Positions 13,401 to 26,788 of a stretch of 64,000 bases of DNA are shown here, in pieces. A program made the position numbers and the translations under genes. The DNA is taken from positions 6,367,501-6,431,500 of the forward strand of contig CM062215.1 in NCBI GenBank assembly GCA_031216445.1. The letters are read 5' to 3'. The notes under the pieces were generated by a model. The model worked only from the letters and a program-made list of their open reading frames with translations. It made no database searches and was not told where the DNA came from. Numbering within the stretch: position 1 is the stretch's first letter; each line of letters begins with the position of its first letter. The DNA is from Lateolabrax maculatus (Eukaryota; Chordata; Actinopteri; Acropomatiformes; Lateolabracidae).

Positions 13401-16400
13401 TTATGTGGCTCTAGGCTGTGGTGGGAGAGATATGGCTGGTTTTAAAAAAAAATACTGAATGTTGTATTGCTGTGGTGTCATTGTGAGTACATCCGTGTGT
13501 TTCTGTGTGTGTGCTGCAGAATCTGCACAAGCAGCTGGAAGAAGCCATCCAGGACGGGGAGATCTGGGTGATGCAGCTGAAGGACACTGAGTATGAACTC
13601 GAGGGCAGCAGGGAACGAGTGCAGCAGCAGGCAACTGAAATCCTCCATAAAGCCAGTAAGATGTGCTTCTACCTATTGTCATTCCCTGCTGTAGTATACG
13701 GTGCTGTGCACAGATGTTTTACACATATGTTCAGTGGAAATTCTGCTGTTGGTCTATTTTTGTCCGCCACCTCATTGCAGAGATTTCGCCTCAGGTAAGA
13801 ACAGTTTTAATTGGGGGCAAGGAGTGCTAGTCTCCCACAACTTCACAAAAATCTTAAATTTAGCAGAAATCCCCTCAAATTCAGAAAGTAGTCCCCTTGA
13901 AATATCCTTAGCTGTTTTAGCGAACTGCACAGCACAGCAGATCAACTTCCATATTGTCAAAAAAAACACAGCTCGCAGTTGTCATTTACTGCCAAGAGAA
14001 ACTTCAGCTGTGGCTAATTGCTAATTTAACCAAGGAGCGACAATTGTGAAAGGGATAAGTACCTACACCAGGGGCCACATACATTAAATCTGTGTAGATT
14101 TACCACTTAAATGACTTAAAGTCGTATTTATAAAGCCATACATCCACATGGTTCTGTTGTATTTTTGTCATAAATTGTTGTAGGCAGTCTTAATTACCTC
14201 ATAGCATATCAATACATCTGTCTGCTCCACCACTTTTCAGAAGAAGCTCAATTTCATGGATTATGCTGCAGCGGCGAGGGCCGGACAACAACACCAGAGC
14301 ATCATTATGTGTAATCATTCACAACTGCTGTGGCCACTGTATTTATAGCACTCAATTAATGTATTTGATGTACCTGCAAACCATAATCAGCAGTAATATC
14401 CCCAATCATCATCATTATCATCATCAAATGTAATCAATGATTTAGTTTATGGCGCTCATATGGAAACATTTTTACAACCCACAGAATAAAAGCCCCATCA
14501 AAAAAAGCCTCATGTAAACTGGCTTGTTTGAAAGCTCTGGATTAAACTTTTTATAATCCTTTCAAAAGAGGAACATTTGTCATGTAAAAACTGCTTTAAC
14601 TACTTTCTCTATTCGGAACATCTGCTCTCTTTCTGCCTGCTTAATTTCCCTCAGAAATGCTCCAGACTACTTTTCATTTACTAGTTCTCTATTAGTTTTA
14701 TGAGCACATATTCTTCTCAGTTTGAATAGATGATACTCTTGGGGAGATCTACAGAAAGTTCGGCTCATGTTCAACAACCTTCAGTTGAAGTGTTGATGAA
14801 ACTGTTGCATCAACAGTGAAGCAGTAATTATGCCTAACGCTCAAAACTGTTTTAAGGGGTTGTCTGAGGTGGAGATTTGTTTTCAGTGTGATTTTGATTT
14901 GACTGTTCCCAGGTCAGATTGGCTCCCTGCAAGCCACCCAGATGAGCCATGAGGCGACCATCAGGAACCTGGACCAGGAGCAGAACCGGCTGAAGGAGAA
15001 GATCAGCAGACTGGAGGAGGAGAGGGAGGCTCTGCTCAACCAGAGCCAGGCCGCCACCGAACAGCACAAACAACAAGTGATCAAGCTGGAACAGGTACTA
15101 TTCCTCAAACCCACTCCAGTCTGAGGGGAAGAACCGTGAATCATATAAAGCCAACCTCTTCTTCTCCTCCTCCTTCTTCTCCTCAGTCTCTGCGGGAGGA
15201 GCACCAGGGTTATGAGAAGGAGCTCTCCAGGCTGAGGGCACACTATGAGGAGGAGACGCATCGCTTCAGGGAGGCGCAGGTCAGAGCGCTGGAGGAAATG
15301 GAGGAGAAACACCAGGCCATGACGGAGGAGGCCCAGCAGGAGAAAGAGGAGGAGAAGCAGCTCCTTATGACGGTAAATCCAATGTTAGGACTTAGTGTTT
15401 AGCTCTTTTGTGTTCATGTTTATGGCACAAACAACTGTTTCCGAGGTCAAAATGTACCTTAATACCTGAAAATAACTAGTGTATTATAGATCAAATGTGT
15501 GAGAAAATATTTATAATATAAATATATATAATATTTCATATTTTAAAAGCCACCAGTTATATTTTATAATACCATCTATTAGTGCAAGTTGTTTGCAAGG
15601 TTTTGATGTTTTTGGACAAATATGAAACACAGGCAACAATAAATATAATAAACACCAAATTTAGCTCAAAGTAGAAGCAATAATCTGTAAGAAAGTAATT
15701 CTCAAAGGAGCATAAAGGAGAAGAAAATCCTCTATTACCTTCCTCCTCCTCAAAATAAATAACTAACATAAACATAGATGGTCTGCCAATACTTCGAACA
15801 ACCTTTTTCCACATTCCTTATATATGGAATAATAATGATTTTTCTGGCATGAATAATGGTGAAAAAGAGTTTTGTCCTGTTTTCATTTTTCTGTGGTTTG
15901 AGATGTACATATATCAAACCTACAGACTGATTTGAATAAATGCTGTAGAAGTGACAAAGTAATTTATTCTTAAGGAGTGAAACACTGGCTGTGTTTCTCT
16001 GTGTTACCACATAGCTGAATCCTTTACAACATTTACATACTGCTGTCTGAGTGCGTCAAACCGGCTGTCGATGTCACTGCAAAACAAAATCCCAAGCTCA
16101 GCTAGAGCTGTTCTCTTGTGGTTTGGCTATTTTAAGACGTGTGGACACAATTTAACCAAGGAAAACTACAAAACAATTTATTGTTTGTTTACCCTTTTTT
16201 GAAAGTAGTCATCTTGATAAACGTTATATTCGGACCCTGTGGTTATAAAACATGCAAAAGACCACAATTGAAGTTGCCAATTTTCATATAAAAGCAGTTA
16301 TTACATACACAGCTTCACCTCTCGAGTGTTGCTCTCGGGGTTTTGTATCTCTTCTCAATGCAGCAACATCAGCAATTAAATTTCCTCCTCTGAGCAAATG

Positions 16401-19400
16401 GCCTCAGTCGTTTAAGAAATATGTATGTCTAAGAAATGAGCAGCTCCCTCAACTGACTGCACGCATTTAATTAGGTCAACATTAAGACTAAGACGTGAAA
16501 ACAGCATCACTCTCTCCCTGTGTTTCCCTCTGCGGCTTTCATTCTGTCATCTGTTATTTATTTATTTATTTATTTATCTTCTCCTCCGGTTTTCTCCCCT
16601 CATTCTCCCTCCTCACTGTCTCGGAGTTCAAAGGGGCTGCATGAAGGGAATACAAATGTCCTCGTTGCCAAAGGAGCAAGAACATCAGATCAAATTACCC
16701 AAGTCAAATGAATTTGCCCTGATTCATTTACCACAACTGCATTAGATTACTAACAATAAATGGTTTTAAGCAGCTAGGACGACTGTACTCCTACTGGTCT
16801 CTATTTATTTTGATGCATCTGTATACTGCCCATTCAAAAGGAATGGGTAACTATGGTAACACACCTTTTTAGTGAAAAAATGATCTAAAACAAAGGTGTG
16901 TTGTGTATTTTTGGCAGTTGCTCATTGAAAATTGAGTGAAAACATATCTTCCCTGTAACATTACGATACAAAACGCCTCTTTTTCGTCCTGTTTGTACGT
17001 GTTCCTCGTGATTTAATCATTTATGACACGTGGGGTCCTGCTGCAGTCTGGACTAATACTGCTGATAATCTTATTTCTTGGTGAGCGATTTGCGACACCA
17101 GAGAATATAAATGAACACATGAGGAGCAGCAAAGTGCTGCCATCAGTCTACCTGTCAGTCCATGAGACTTCATGTTTAAACAGACCACAACGAAAAGGCA
17201 GCAAAGAGTCGTTATCTGTTGGTCAGCAATATTATTATTTCGCCCTGGAATGGCAGAAGAAGAGCAGGAGCGCTTGTTTTTCTCCTGTGTGCAGCCCTTA
17301 CAGCACATTACACCCAATAAATTCACGCTTACTTGGCTCCACCTGCATTCGGCAAACATTAAGAATCCCATACATACTGGAGCTTGTTGACATCCAGTCA
17401 AAGTGATTTGGCTTAAAGGTATGAAGGCAACATGATGTATAACTACACAGAGTAACTCACAACACTTTGCTTCAAAAACATTACAGCTTTATCGTCTAAA
17501 ATGAAGACATATTTCCTGCCTCTGAAATGATTACACACTTTCTGAGTTTTAAATTATTTTGAACCCGATGCTCTCTCTCTGTCTCTTCCCATGTTTCTCC
17601 TCTTTCATAACATTTCTCCTTTTTTTTTTTTTTTGGCTCTTGAGCTCATAGTTCCAACGCTGTTTGAAGCTGACTGCTAATTGGTTGATTTTCATTGACA
17701 TTAAATCCTGCCTCCAAGCCATATGAGAGCGTTGTGTGAGCATGTGGGAGCGTGTTCGTAGGTCCCCTGAAAGAGAGAGCGAATGGAGAGAACGGATGGA
17801 GAGAGAAATGATGAAAAAGGAAATATTACGTAAGCCAGAGCAGCGCTGTGCCTCATCGTCTTTAGATTAATTCTGTTTTTATTTGGAGCGAAATGCAGGA
17901 AGACCGAGAGGTAGACAAAGACGGAGGGTGGAGATGTAAAGAGAAGAGAGAACTGGTCGTTTTTTAAAACAGCAAATTTCATCTTCATTTTTTAAACTTT
18001 TACATCTGTCTAAGATATTAACAAGTTTCTAAACCGAGGCAAGAAAATGACTAATTCTACAAATTGCTTGTGATGTATTAATTCATAATTCACCACAGCC
18101 TACTTAAGGCCAGATGAGACGGCAGGAGAATAAAGGCTTTGCAGTCCTATCTCTAATCTCCCTTCAGCTGAGTGCTTTGCTGTGGATGTAGAGGAATTCA
18201 TTCATTCATCTGGTTGCAACATTGAAGTAACTATGACACAGTAAACTGGTGGTTTGTCTTATTGAATTCAAAGGCAAGTCAAGACTAGGTCTCCAGTTAA
18301 CGATTATTTTTGGATTATTTTATTGATTTTTATTATGTCAACATGTCTCGTTACGTGTCAACAGTCTAAAACCCAGAGATATTACATTTGCTGCATTGTA
18401 AACAAGGAAACGCCGCAAATTATTACATTTGAGAAGCTGGAGCCATTAAATGTTCGTCTATCGACTAAGCGATTAATCGACTAATCAGCTCTAGTTAAGA
18501 CAGCCTGTCACTCACACTAAACAGTATTCTGTCTTTTCATCCCACGGGGTACCAATGTACAATTAGTGAAGAGGATATAAACTGTAATTTTAATTCAATT
18601 TCAATTCTTGTTTTGTATGCCCTTTTTGATGGTTTTAATTGTGGAATATAGTTTTCTTTATCTATGGGTTATTTTGTTTTGTTTTAATCAGCATTGGTTC
18701 TTTAGTAATTTCCGTGTCTTAATGGATGAATAAATTAAACCTTTAACCTCGTCAAAGGCTGGAAGCAGCAGGATGTGGATTACTGGTAAATAGTTGGTCA
18801 TTAGCATTATTTCAGCAGATGTTTGGCATATACACGGAAACATTTGAAATCACTTAATAGCGTTTGAAAACAATGAACTCAATTTGACCACCAGAGATGT
18901 GCCTGTAAGGATACTATGGTGCTTATAAAGCAGTACAGTATTACAGTACTACTAAACTACTACTGCAATACAAACAAAGCACAATGCTTATATTTCATAA
19001 AACACATCCACTATAGATATCAGTGCCAGGAATTAATAGCTAAGGGAGACCAAGAAGTAGACGAAATATGGGGAAAAAAGAGAATTTCATAAGAGAAATT
19101 CAGAGCGGCCCAGAAAGGATTTGGTGCTGTGGTTTGAAGGATTATAGAGACTGGTTGGTTTGACGAGATGGCCTTTTAAGTTTAAATGACAACTCACGTG
19201 TCCCTCCTTCATTCTGTAGCCACACTTCACACTCAACAACTGCCACGACTCCATATCACGGCGCAAATGGGATTTACAGTCCTTCCCTCCTTTTTCAGAG
19301 ATTACACTTTTAGGGTATTTCACTGGCGATACTGCAGAAACGAAAAGAAAGAGCTGCTAGGCCTTCATAGTAAACACATGCAGTGATAATCTTTGTCTCT

Positions 19401-22400
19401 TTTAGTATCAAAATTGTGGGTGATGGTATTTGAATATAAAGTTTGTGGAATAAATCTTCACGGTTGGTCACAGCTTTTATTATTGTCCTTCCTCTTCTTC
19501 TCACCCATCTTTTCATCCTCTTTCATCGATTCCCTCCTCTTTCTCTTCCTTCTCCTCTCCTCAGAAAATGAGTCAGGAGTTTGAGATCAAGCGCCTGTCA
19601 CTGGAGGAGCAGCGAGACCGCCTCCAGCAGCAGCTCGACAACTTGAAAGAGGAGCTCTCGGCCAAGCTCAATATGGCCAATCAGGAGGTATGAAATGTCA
19701 AGTCAACTCTACTTAGAGTCTTAAAATGTAAACTAATCTTCTGAGGATGATGGGATAACCCTCTGTTGTCGTTGTTCTCTTCAGGTGTCCCACCTCCAGG
19801 AGCTGGTGAGGGAGGGGGAGCAGAACCTGGGTTCAGCTCAGACGCAGATCAACTGTCTGAAGGAAACTCAGGAGAAGCTCAAGATAGAACTGGACGCCAC
19901 TAGATCCCGAGTCCGAGAGACCAGCAACCTGCTGACAGACCTACAGGTGAGGGAAATACTGAGGTCAATAAAATGAAGTTACAGTAAGGGTCGATAGCCA
20001 AAAACTAGCAGTAGGTGACAAAGACAGGTGAATCTAATGGATGAGTGTGAGAACAGGAAGTAGAATGTCTTGTAGAAAAGTTGAAAACCTCGCCCGACCT
20101 CAGTTGGGATACGAGCATGTGACGACACGTGGGATGATGATATGACGTAGCAGAAGGTTTGAGGATGCGTTGCACTCTGTTTTCCGTGAGCTGAAGAAGT
20201 ACGTAATTCATAGGATATGATGATAAACCACACAACGGTGTAACAATAGCATCTTTCTCAGATGTTTGGATTTTGAGAAGTCAGCAAAAAAAGTTAAGAC
20301 ATACTTTAGAAAACTATGTTTTTCCTTAATTTCTTAAATATGTCTAATTTTCTGGTTCCCTGCCAGTGTGATGAACTGACTGCAGGGGTCCAGCTGGCCG
20401 CTGTTGACTTTGGTTATGAGGCGTCACAATCGCCTGTTTCATGTTTGTTTGACTGTGTTTTTGTTTTGCTGTTGGCTTTTTTTTAGGTCAAGGCAGGTAA
20501 ATATAATGAAAGTCTAAGAAACTAGTAACCTGCTGACTCAATTAAATGCCAGGACACTAAGAACTGAGCAGGATAAAAGAGAATTTGTAAGTGTGGGTCA
20601 AGAGGGAAAGAAGAGTTTAAACGTTAATAAATCAGCATGGCTCTAACTGAGCTCTGTGACAGCTGAGTTATAGACCAGCCTGTATCTAATACACCTCATT
20701 CTGCACACTGTCACCTTTACGCCCTATACTTACTTTCGTTTTAACGTTTCAGTCAGTAAACGTATATCAGGAAAGGTTCGGCTGAACTGAACTGAGTGAA
20801 ACGAAGCCTTTCCGTAGAGTATAAGTGACTGACTGGTTCTTTAAGGCCGACAGTTAGAAGAAGATTTTACCCGATGTTGAGCAATCTTAGCTGGTAACTC
20901 CGACCTTTACAGGCGATCAGTCAAGTCACATGGTTGGGCAGTGCAACCAATCAGCTGTCCCGTCTTCACACAGTCAGATGTCAGCTGGTCAGCCAATCAA
21001 GCAAACCGCAGTTCACGGAGCTTTCTGACGGTTGTGCAGAAAATTAAAGTGTAACTAGTTCCTCCGAAGTTTCAGCGAAACAAAGAGGGAGTGAGAAAGA
21101 AAAAACGGAAGGAAGGAGAGAGCAGAGAGGGGGAGACGTTTTGAATGCAGGAAATGAAATTTAACTGAGAAATAAGTGCAGGACTGAAGGCCAGCTGTGA
21201 GATAATGATGATGAGGCTATTATGAGTTGAGTGGCCCTGTGTTTGAAAAGAGCCCTGCTGGTATGACGGAGACGAGAGAGACAGGAAGAGTGTGTGTGTT
21301 AGAGAATAGGATATATGTGTGTAAGAGACACAGGAAAGAGACTTAATATTATTATTATCAGTGTTATTAATACTTAGAATAATGTTGACAGATGCTGGGG
21401 AAATGTAAGCATTGGGAAATTAAAAAAGATACAACAGAAGAGGTCGAAATGTAATTAAAATCAAGCAAATTAATTGAACTTAACACAGTAAACAACACCA
21501 ACATGAGAAGATGAAGTTAAAAATATGAATGAGAGAAAAAGTTGCAGCTGGTGGAAACTCGCACGTAAAATCAGCAAATGAAAAAAAAGCCTAATAAAAG
21601 ACAGAAAGAGGGGTGATAAGAGAGACAGAGGACAGAGAGACTGAATGAGGAGTGATAATTACATGAAATTGCAGAGTGGTGATCTTTGCTTTCCCACCAG
21701 AGCGCGGGTTCTATAAAAAGAGAGGATTTGGACAGTTAAAAAGGGAAGCCTAACACAGGATTGTATCTTGTATTCACTCTGAGCTCATTGCAGGATAGAC
21801 ACAAGCACCGAGCCGGCCGAGCCCTGCTTCACACTCAATTCAGGCCAGCTATTGTTTAGCCGGGTATGAACCCTTGAGGAGCTTATTACTTTTATAAAAG
21901 GACGGTAAAAAGAACCCAGAAAGCTCAGCTAAACTTTTGTCAATTTATAGTTTATTTTCCAAAAAGCATAATTTTCTTTTTAATTGTGGTCTCTATTTTG
22001 AGCCTGTTTCTGAAATAACATTATCCAGAAAAAATTATATTTTGTGGTTAAAATGAATAAAATACATAAAAATAAATGTAATAAATGATACAATATATGG
22101 TATATCTTGTCTATAAACTAATGTAACATTTATTTAAAGTATTTTTACTATACTTACTACTTATAGATAATATAGATATATAGGTAACTGAAATAACTGA
22201 AACTAGAGCAAATAAAGCTGTTTTATGATATAAAAGATATAATTCGTTGTTTACGTGATTCAATCATGATACATGTCACAGTACAGTGAAATAATCTAAA
22301 TTATTATGATCAAATTGCGAGGATCAATTACAGTGAAATGTGACTCATCTCCGCTGAGTGTTTCTTCTTCTGTCTCTAACGCCGATGAGTCACTTTAGCG

Positions 22401-25400
22401 AGGACCAAACGTGGCTCAGTGAAGCATCTCCATCACAATAAACATCCAGCCCCAGATAACCTGTGCAACATCCCCAAAACAGCGTTTAAACAATGAAGAA
22501 TGGCTGCAGAGAGTCAGGAACAGTCGAAGGCAGCTGATCATACTGTTCCTTTCAATTTGCAGACGTTTGTTAAAACATGTTTATAGTAGAAGTCTGCAAT
22601 GTGGAACAAATCTTCATCATAATCATCACGTCGATATACTTTATATTCATGTTTTCAGGAGGATTGGATCTCTGCTACATTTCCTACCAGAAACCCCCAA
22701 ATTATTTGCACATTTTTAAGATATTTTTTTGAAAATGTCTTCTTGAATATAATTTCTAGGATGCTAAACAGTTGAGTCTGAATTTAACCACTCAAGCACT
22801 TGGCCTCAAAGCTGAACAGAAGAGCTTTTAGGTGTTTTAATTAACTCATCAGCAGATACACCCCGGAGCCTTTTCGGCAGCTGGAAGCGGCTGACCTGGT
22901 GAGTTAGTTTCTGCCTTGGAACCAGCACATTATAAATGCCCTGTGGCCGTGGCATTATAAATAGATGTGGAGGTTGGCATTGTGAGTCATCCAACATTCA
23001 GCTATTGAAACGCTGCATTTGGTCTGAGATGGCAATTTGAGAGGATTTTCTTACTTTTTGTAGCTTTACCTTGGTATTGTTAAGGATTCAGCACTTTCAT
23101 TAAACGTCAACATTATTACATATGTATGGCTTTATTTGAGGGATTATAGCAGACATCTGAAGTACACACATTAATACCCTTTTTATTCTTTGAGTGATTT
23201 ATTTCAACTTAAATTGTGGCTTGAAGTATAAAACAGTTTTTAACACTCTAATCTCAAGATAAGGATTTAATTATCTCATCATTTCAAATATTATTTCTTC
23301 TGATAACAATTTATCACACCATTACTCATAAGTAGAAAATCCTCACCAAAACAACCAAAAACATTTTTTTGTTATTATCAGTCAACAATTTATTATCTTG
23401 ACAAAAGACAGAACCTATTATCTCGAAACTTGCCTAAATATTTGCAAACCCGACCGCTCTGTAGCCCAGATTATTTTCTTGGAGAAATAAATGTGAAAAA
23501 AAAGGGTATTTTGGTCTGGTATGAGCCTGATGAGTAGTAGTATGTGTTTCAACGAACGGAAAGCTGTGGGCTGAAGGGGTGCCTGAAGCTTTTCGACCAT
23601 CCAACAAGCAGTTCTGATGAAGAATGCTGGCACCTTACAGGGGGAAGTCAGACAGGCAGGCAAAAGTCCAAAAAGACAAAGCAAGAGTCAAAAACTAGGC
23701 AGGCAGGATGACAAAACGAAAAGACATGGAAGGCAAGAAAATTGGCTAAATGTGTGCCCCTGTTTGTGTTTGTAGGAGGAGATTGAGACCCAGAGACAGC
23801 AGCATGATGCCAGAGTGATGTCCATCAGAACAGAAGAGAAGCAGAAGATGGACAAGATGGCAGATGACTTGGACCAGAAATGGAGAGATGCACTGCGGTA
23901 AAAAAAAAAAAAAGATAAAAGAAAGCTCTCCTTTGTCCTCATGCAGTTTTTATTACACTCTCTGTCAGCCTGTCAGTCTCCCTTTGTCTCGTTTTGTTCT
24001 TTCTGTTTGATTTCTCATTCATCTCTGTCATCTCTCGCCCCCTTTTCACAATCACACTTTTTAGTAGCATAATGTCAGCACTTGTTCTGCCAAAGCACAC
24101 ATGGATATTGATAACAAATAGGAAAGGAACACAATAGGATGCTAAGTTTATAGAGGCGTGCAATATTTACAGATATACTTTAGCAGAACAAAGGGAAACA
24201 GAATGGGACGCAAATGCAGTAAAATATAATGTCACCAAACTCTGCTTGTTTTTCCTACAGGGAAGAAGTGCGATTGTTGAAGGAGGAGTTGAACGAGGAG
24301 TATGAGGCAGACAAACAGGCGGCGCTGACTCAAATCTCCCAGCAGAAAGACCTGGAGATGATGGCGGCGAGAGAGGGCTGGCAGAGGAAGGTGGAAGACC
24401 TGCTGGAACAGGTAACACACGTGTACTTCTACGTACGTCATCATAATGTAACAGCAATTTATTCAGTTATTTCAAGACATTTCTTTTTTTTATGTTCAAA
24501 TTCAGAATCCTTTTTCATTTCAGTGAAAGAGGGTTCAGCAGCTGTTACTCGCTTACAACCCAATACCATAGGGACAGAAAATTGAAAATTGAGAAAAAAT
24601 CAGTCAATTCCAACAGAATATCTGTGAATAGTGGATTTGCTCGCAAGGGGCAAAATAAGTTTGGTGAACTTGACCTGCAAATTTCACAACGTTGACTGAT
24701 AGTAAAGCCGTCTTGACAGTGCTGACCTTTGAGCCACAAATTATGAGTAGTTTATTTATTAGTTTTTAAGCTGTGCCCCATCCACTTCCATTCAAACCTC
24801 CTCTGCAGACAATTAAGAAATAGGAGTCGTTTTTTGTCCCGTTGCCACAGAATGCCACGGGGAGTAAACTGCACAGTACAGAGGAAACAGAAAAGAAACT
24901 GACTGCTGGCATATTCCCATCTGGCTGGCATGTTACGGGTTATCTCACTAGCTACCGTAGTTTACCAACTACTTTCCACATTCTGTGCTCAACACAATTT
25001 TTCCGTATATACCTCCAAAAGCCACAACATAGGGTACGGACCTCATGCACGTCATGCCGCGACCAGCACAGCTTGCTGTAGGTGCTAAATCATTCACATC
25101 ACATACCTTTCACTAGCAGGTGCACCGTCTGTCCCGTGCACACACAGTATCTGGTTTTAGAAGGCGATACATATGTTCTTCAGCTATATTTTACCATTGC
25201 AGTGAAAATAGTGGTAATTATTTAGTTTTTACTTCAGAATTTCTCACTTTTATTGAGAAGCCTTTGAAATAAAAACAAAAAACCTCTGAAACAGAATTTG
25301 AACTATAACATATTCCATTTAAATCAAGATTAAATGTCACTGGAAGCAATTTTCATCTATTCCCTGGCTTTGCTAGAAGTAAGGGGCGTCCCCAACCCTG

Positions 25401-26744
25401 ACCTTTACCCCCCACCTACATTGGAAATTACTTTGATTGATGGCTGCACTCGATGTTGAGGCCTGGAGACAGCCTGGAGCAAAAATAGTGTCTGTCCGAG
25501 GAGAGATACAACTTCATCTCACACACACTCTCACAGGCTTTGCTGCCTCCAACTGTGTCTGCAAATGTGATTAACAGGGATGCCATAAACAACCACTTCA
25601 CCTGCTTTACAATTCCCATAATTCCCACAATAACAATAAACCGGCCTGGAAAGACTAAAGGACTTAACTTCTCTTCTTGTGCTATTTTTGTCCAATTTCT
25701 CTTTTCTTCCCCTGGAGCGATGCAGAATGGAAAAAAAATACGCTTTTGTGTTTTAATTAGTTTTTCCCAAAGCCCATATCTCTCCCCATACACATATGTA
25801 TGCTGTACATACACATACATAGACACATTATGCATACACACTGAAGAAGAAGATCTGAAGAGTGTGTGTGTGGGTGCATTTGAAATGAATAGTCGGTTAT
25901 TTTTTTCTTCTCCCTATAGCTACAATTGCTAGAGAATTCTTTCTAATGGGAGCAAAAGTGGAAATTAGCAGTGGCAGGATTGTTGGAGCTGCTCAGGTTA
26001 GAATTAAACCGTTTGATGGTGGGCTGAAAGCTCAGACACTTGTCTGCTTATCCTCATGTAGCCATCCGGGCTGAGCATACTGCCTCTGGGTAATTCAGAG
26101 CTCAGCTGAGTCACAACTGAAACCTCAAAGAGGCCCGTCCTGATTTTGCCAGTGGCCTCAGATAAACATTTTCTGACAAGCCAGAGCCAGCAACCACCAG
26201 TGCCAGCTTGCCAAGTTTTCAGACGCCCTCAGATAAACGTGACCAATACAAGACAAAAGCACCTCATGGAAAAACGCTACCAAGTTAAATCAACAGTCCT
26301 TGTCATTTTGAACAAAGTCACACAAGAGAAACATCATTATTTTTAGCCAAATCTCACGATTTTTACTATTTTAATCAGAATATTTGAGTTGACTAGAGAG
26401 AAAAGATCTGGCCAGCGATAGCGATAAATCTGCAGATTATTTCCTTGATCGTTAAAACAAAGAACAACTGCAAATTCCTGGGCTGGAATGAGGGACCGTT
26501 TGATATTTTATTAAAAAATGCTTGAATGAAATTGAAAAATAATTTTATAAAGGCTTCTTTAGTGTGTGTATCTAAATCTGCTACATTAGTTTTGGTAACT
26601 GCGTAAATGTGAGTCACGGCACTAAATGCTGCATTTTAAACTGATCATGCAGAGTGGCTGAAAATAAACATCAAACAATGTCACAGACCAAATACCTAAG
26701 AAGCTTACACTCTGTGTGCATGTGTACAGTATGTCTGTGTGTCT

Positions 26745-26788
<44 letters not shown>

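Larger units (their letters stand above)
15373..19564 (+). other. fam184a intron 10 (4.2 kb)
   Basis: No exon is recognised. It contains a (TTTA)n run at 16554-16577, a T run near 17621-17634 and a decayed MITE-like element at 18290-18494. The open frames of about 126 codons at 17021-17406 lie opposite each other and look like chance. Confidence 0.8.

Noticed and set aside
17021..17406. Two overlapping frames of 126-127 codons on opposite strands
   Set aside because: Opposite-strand coincidence in intron 10, with no domains and no splice-site support.
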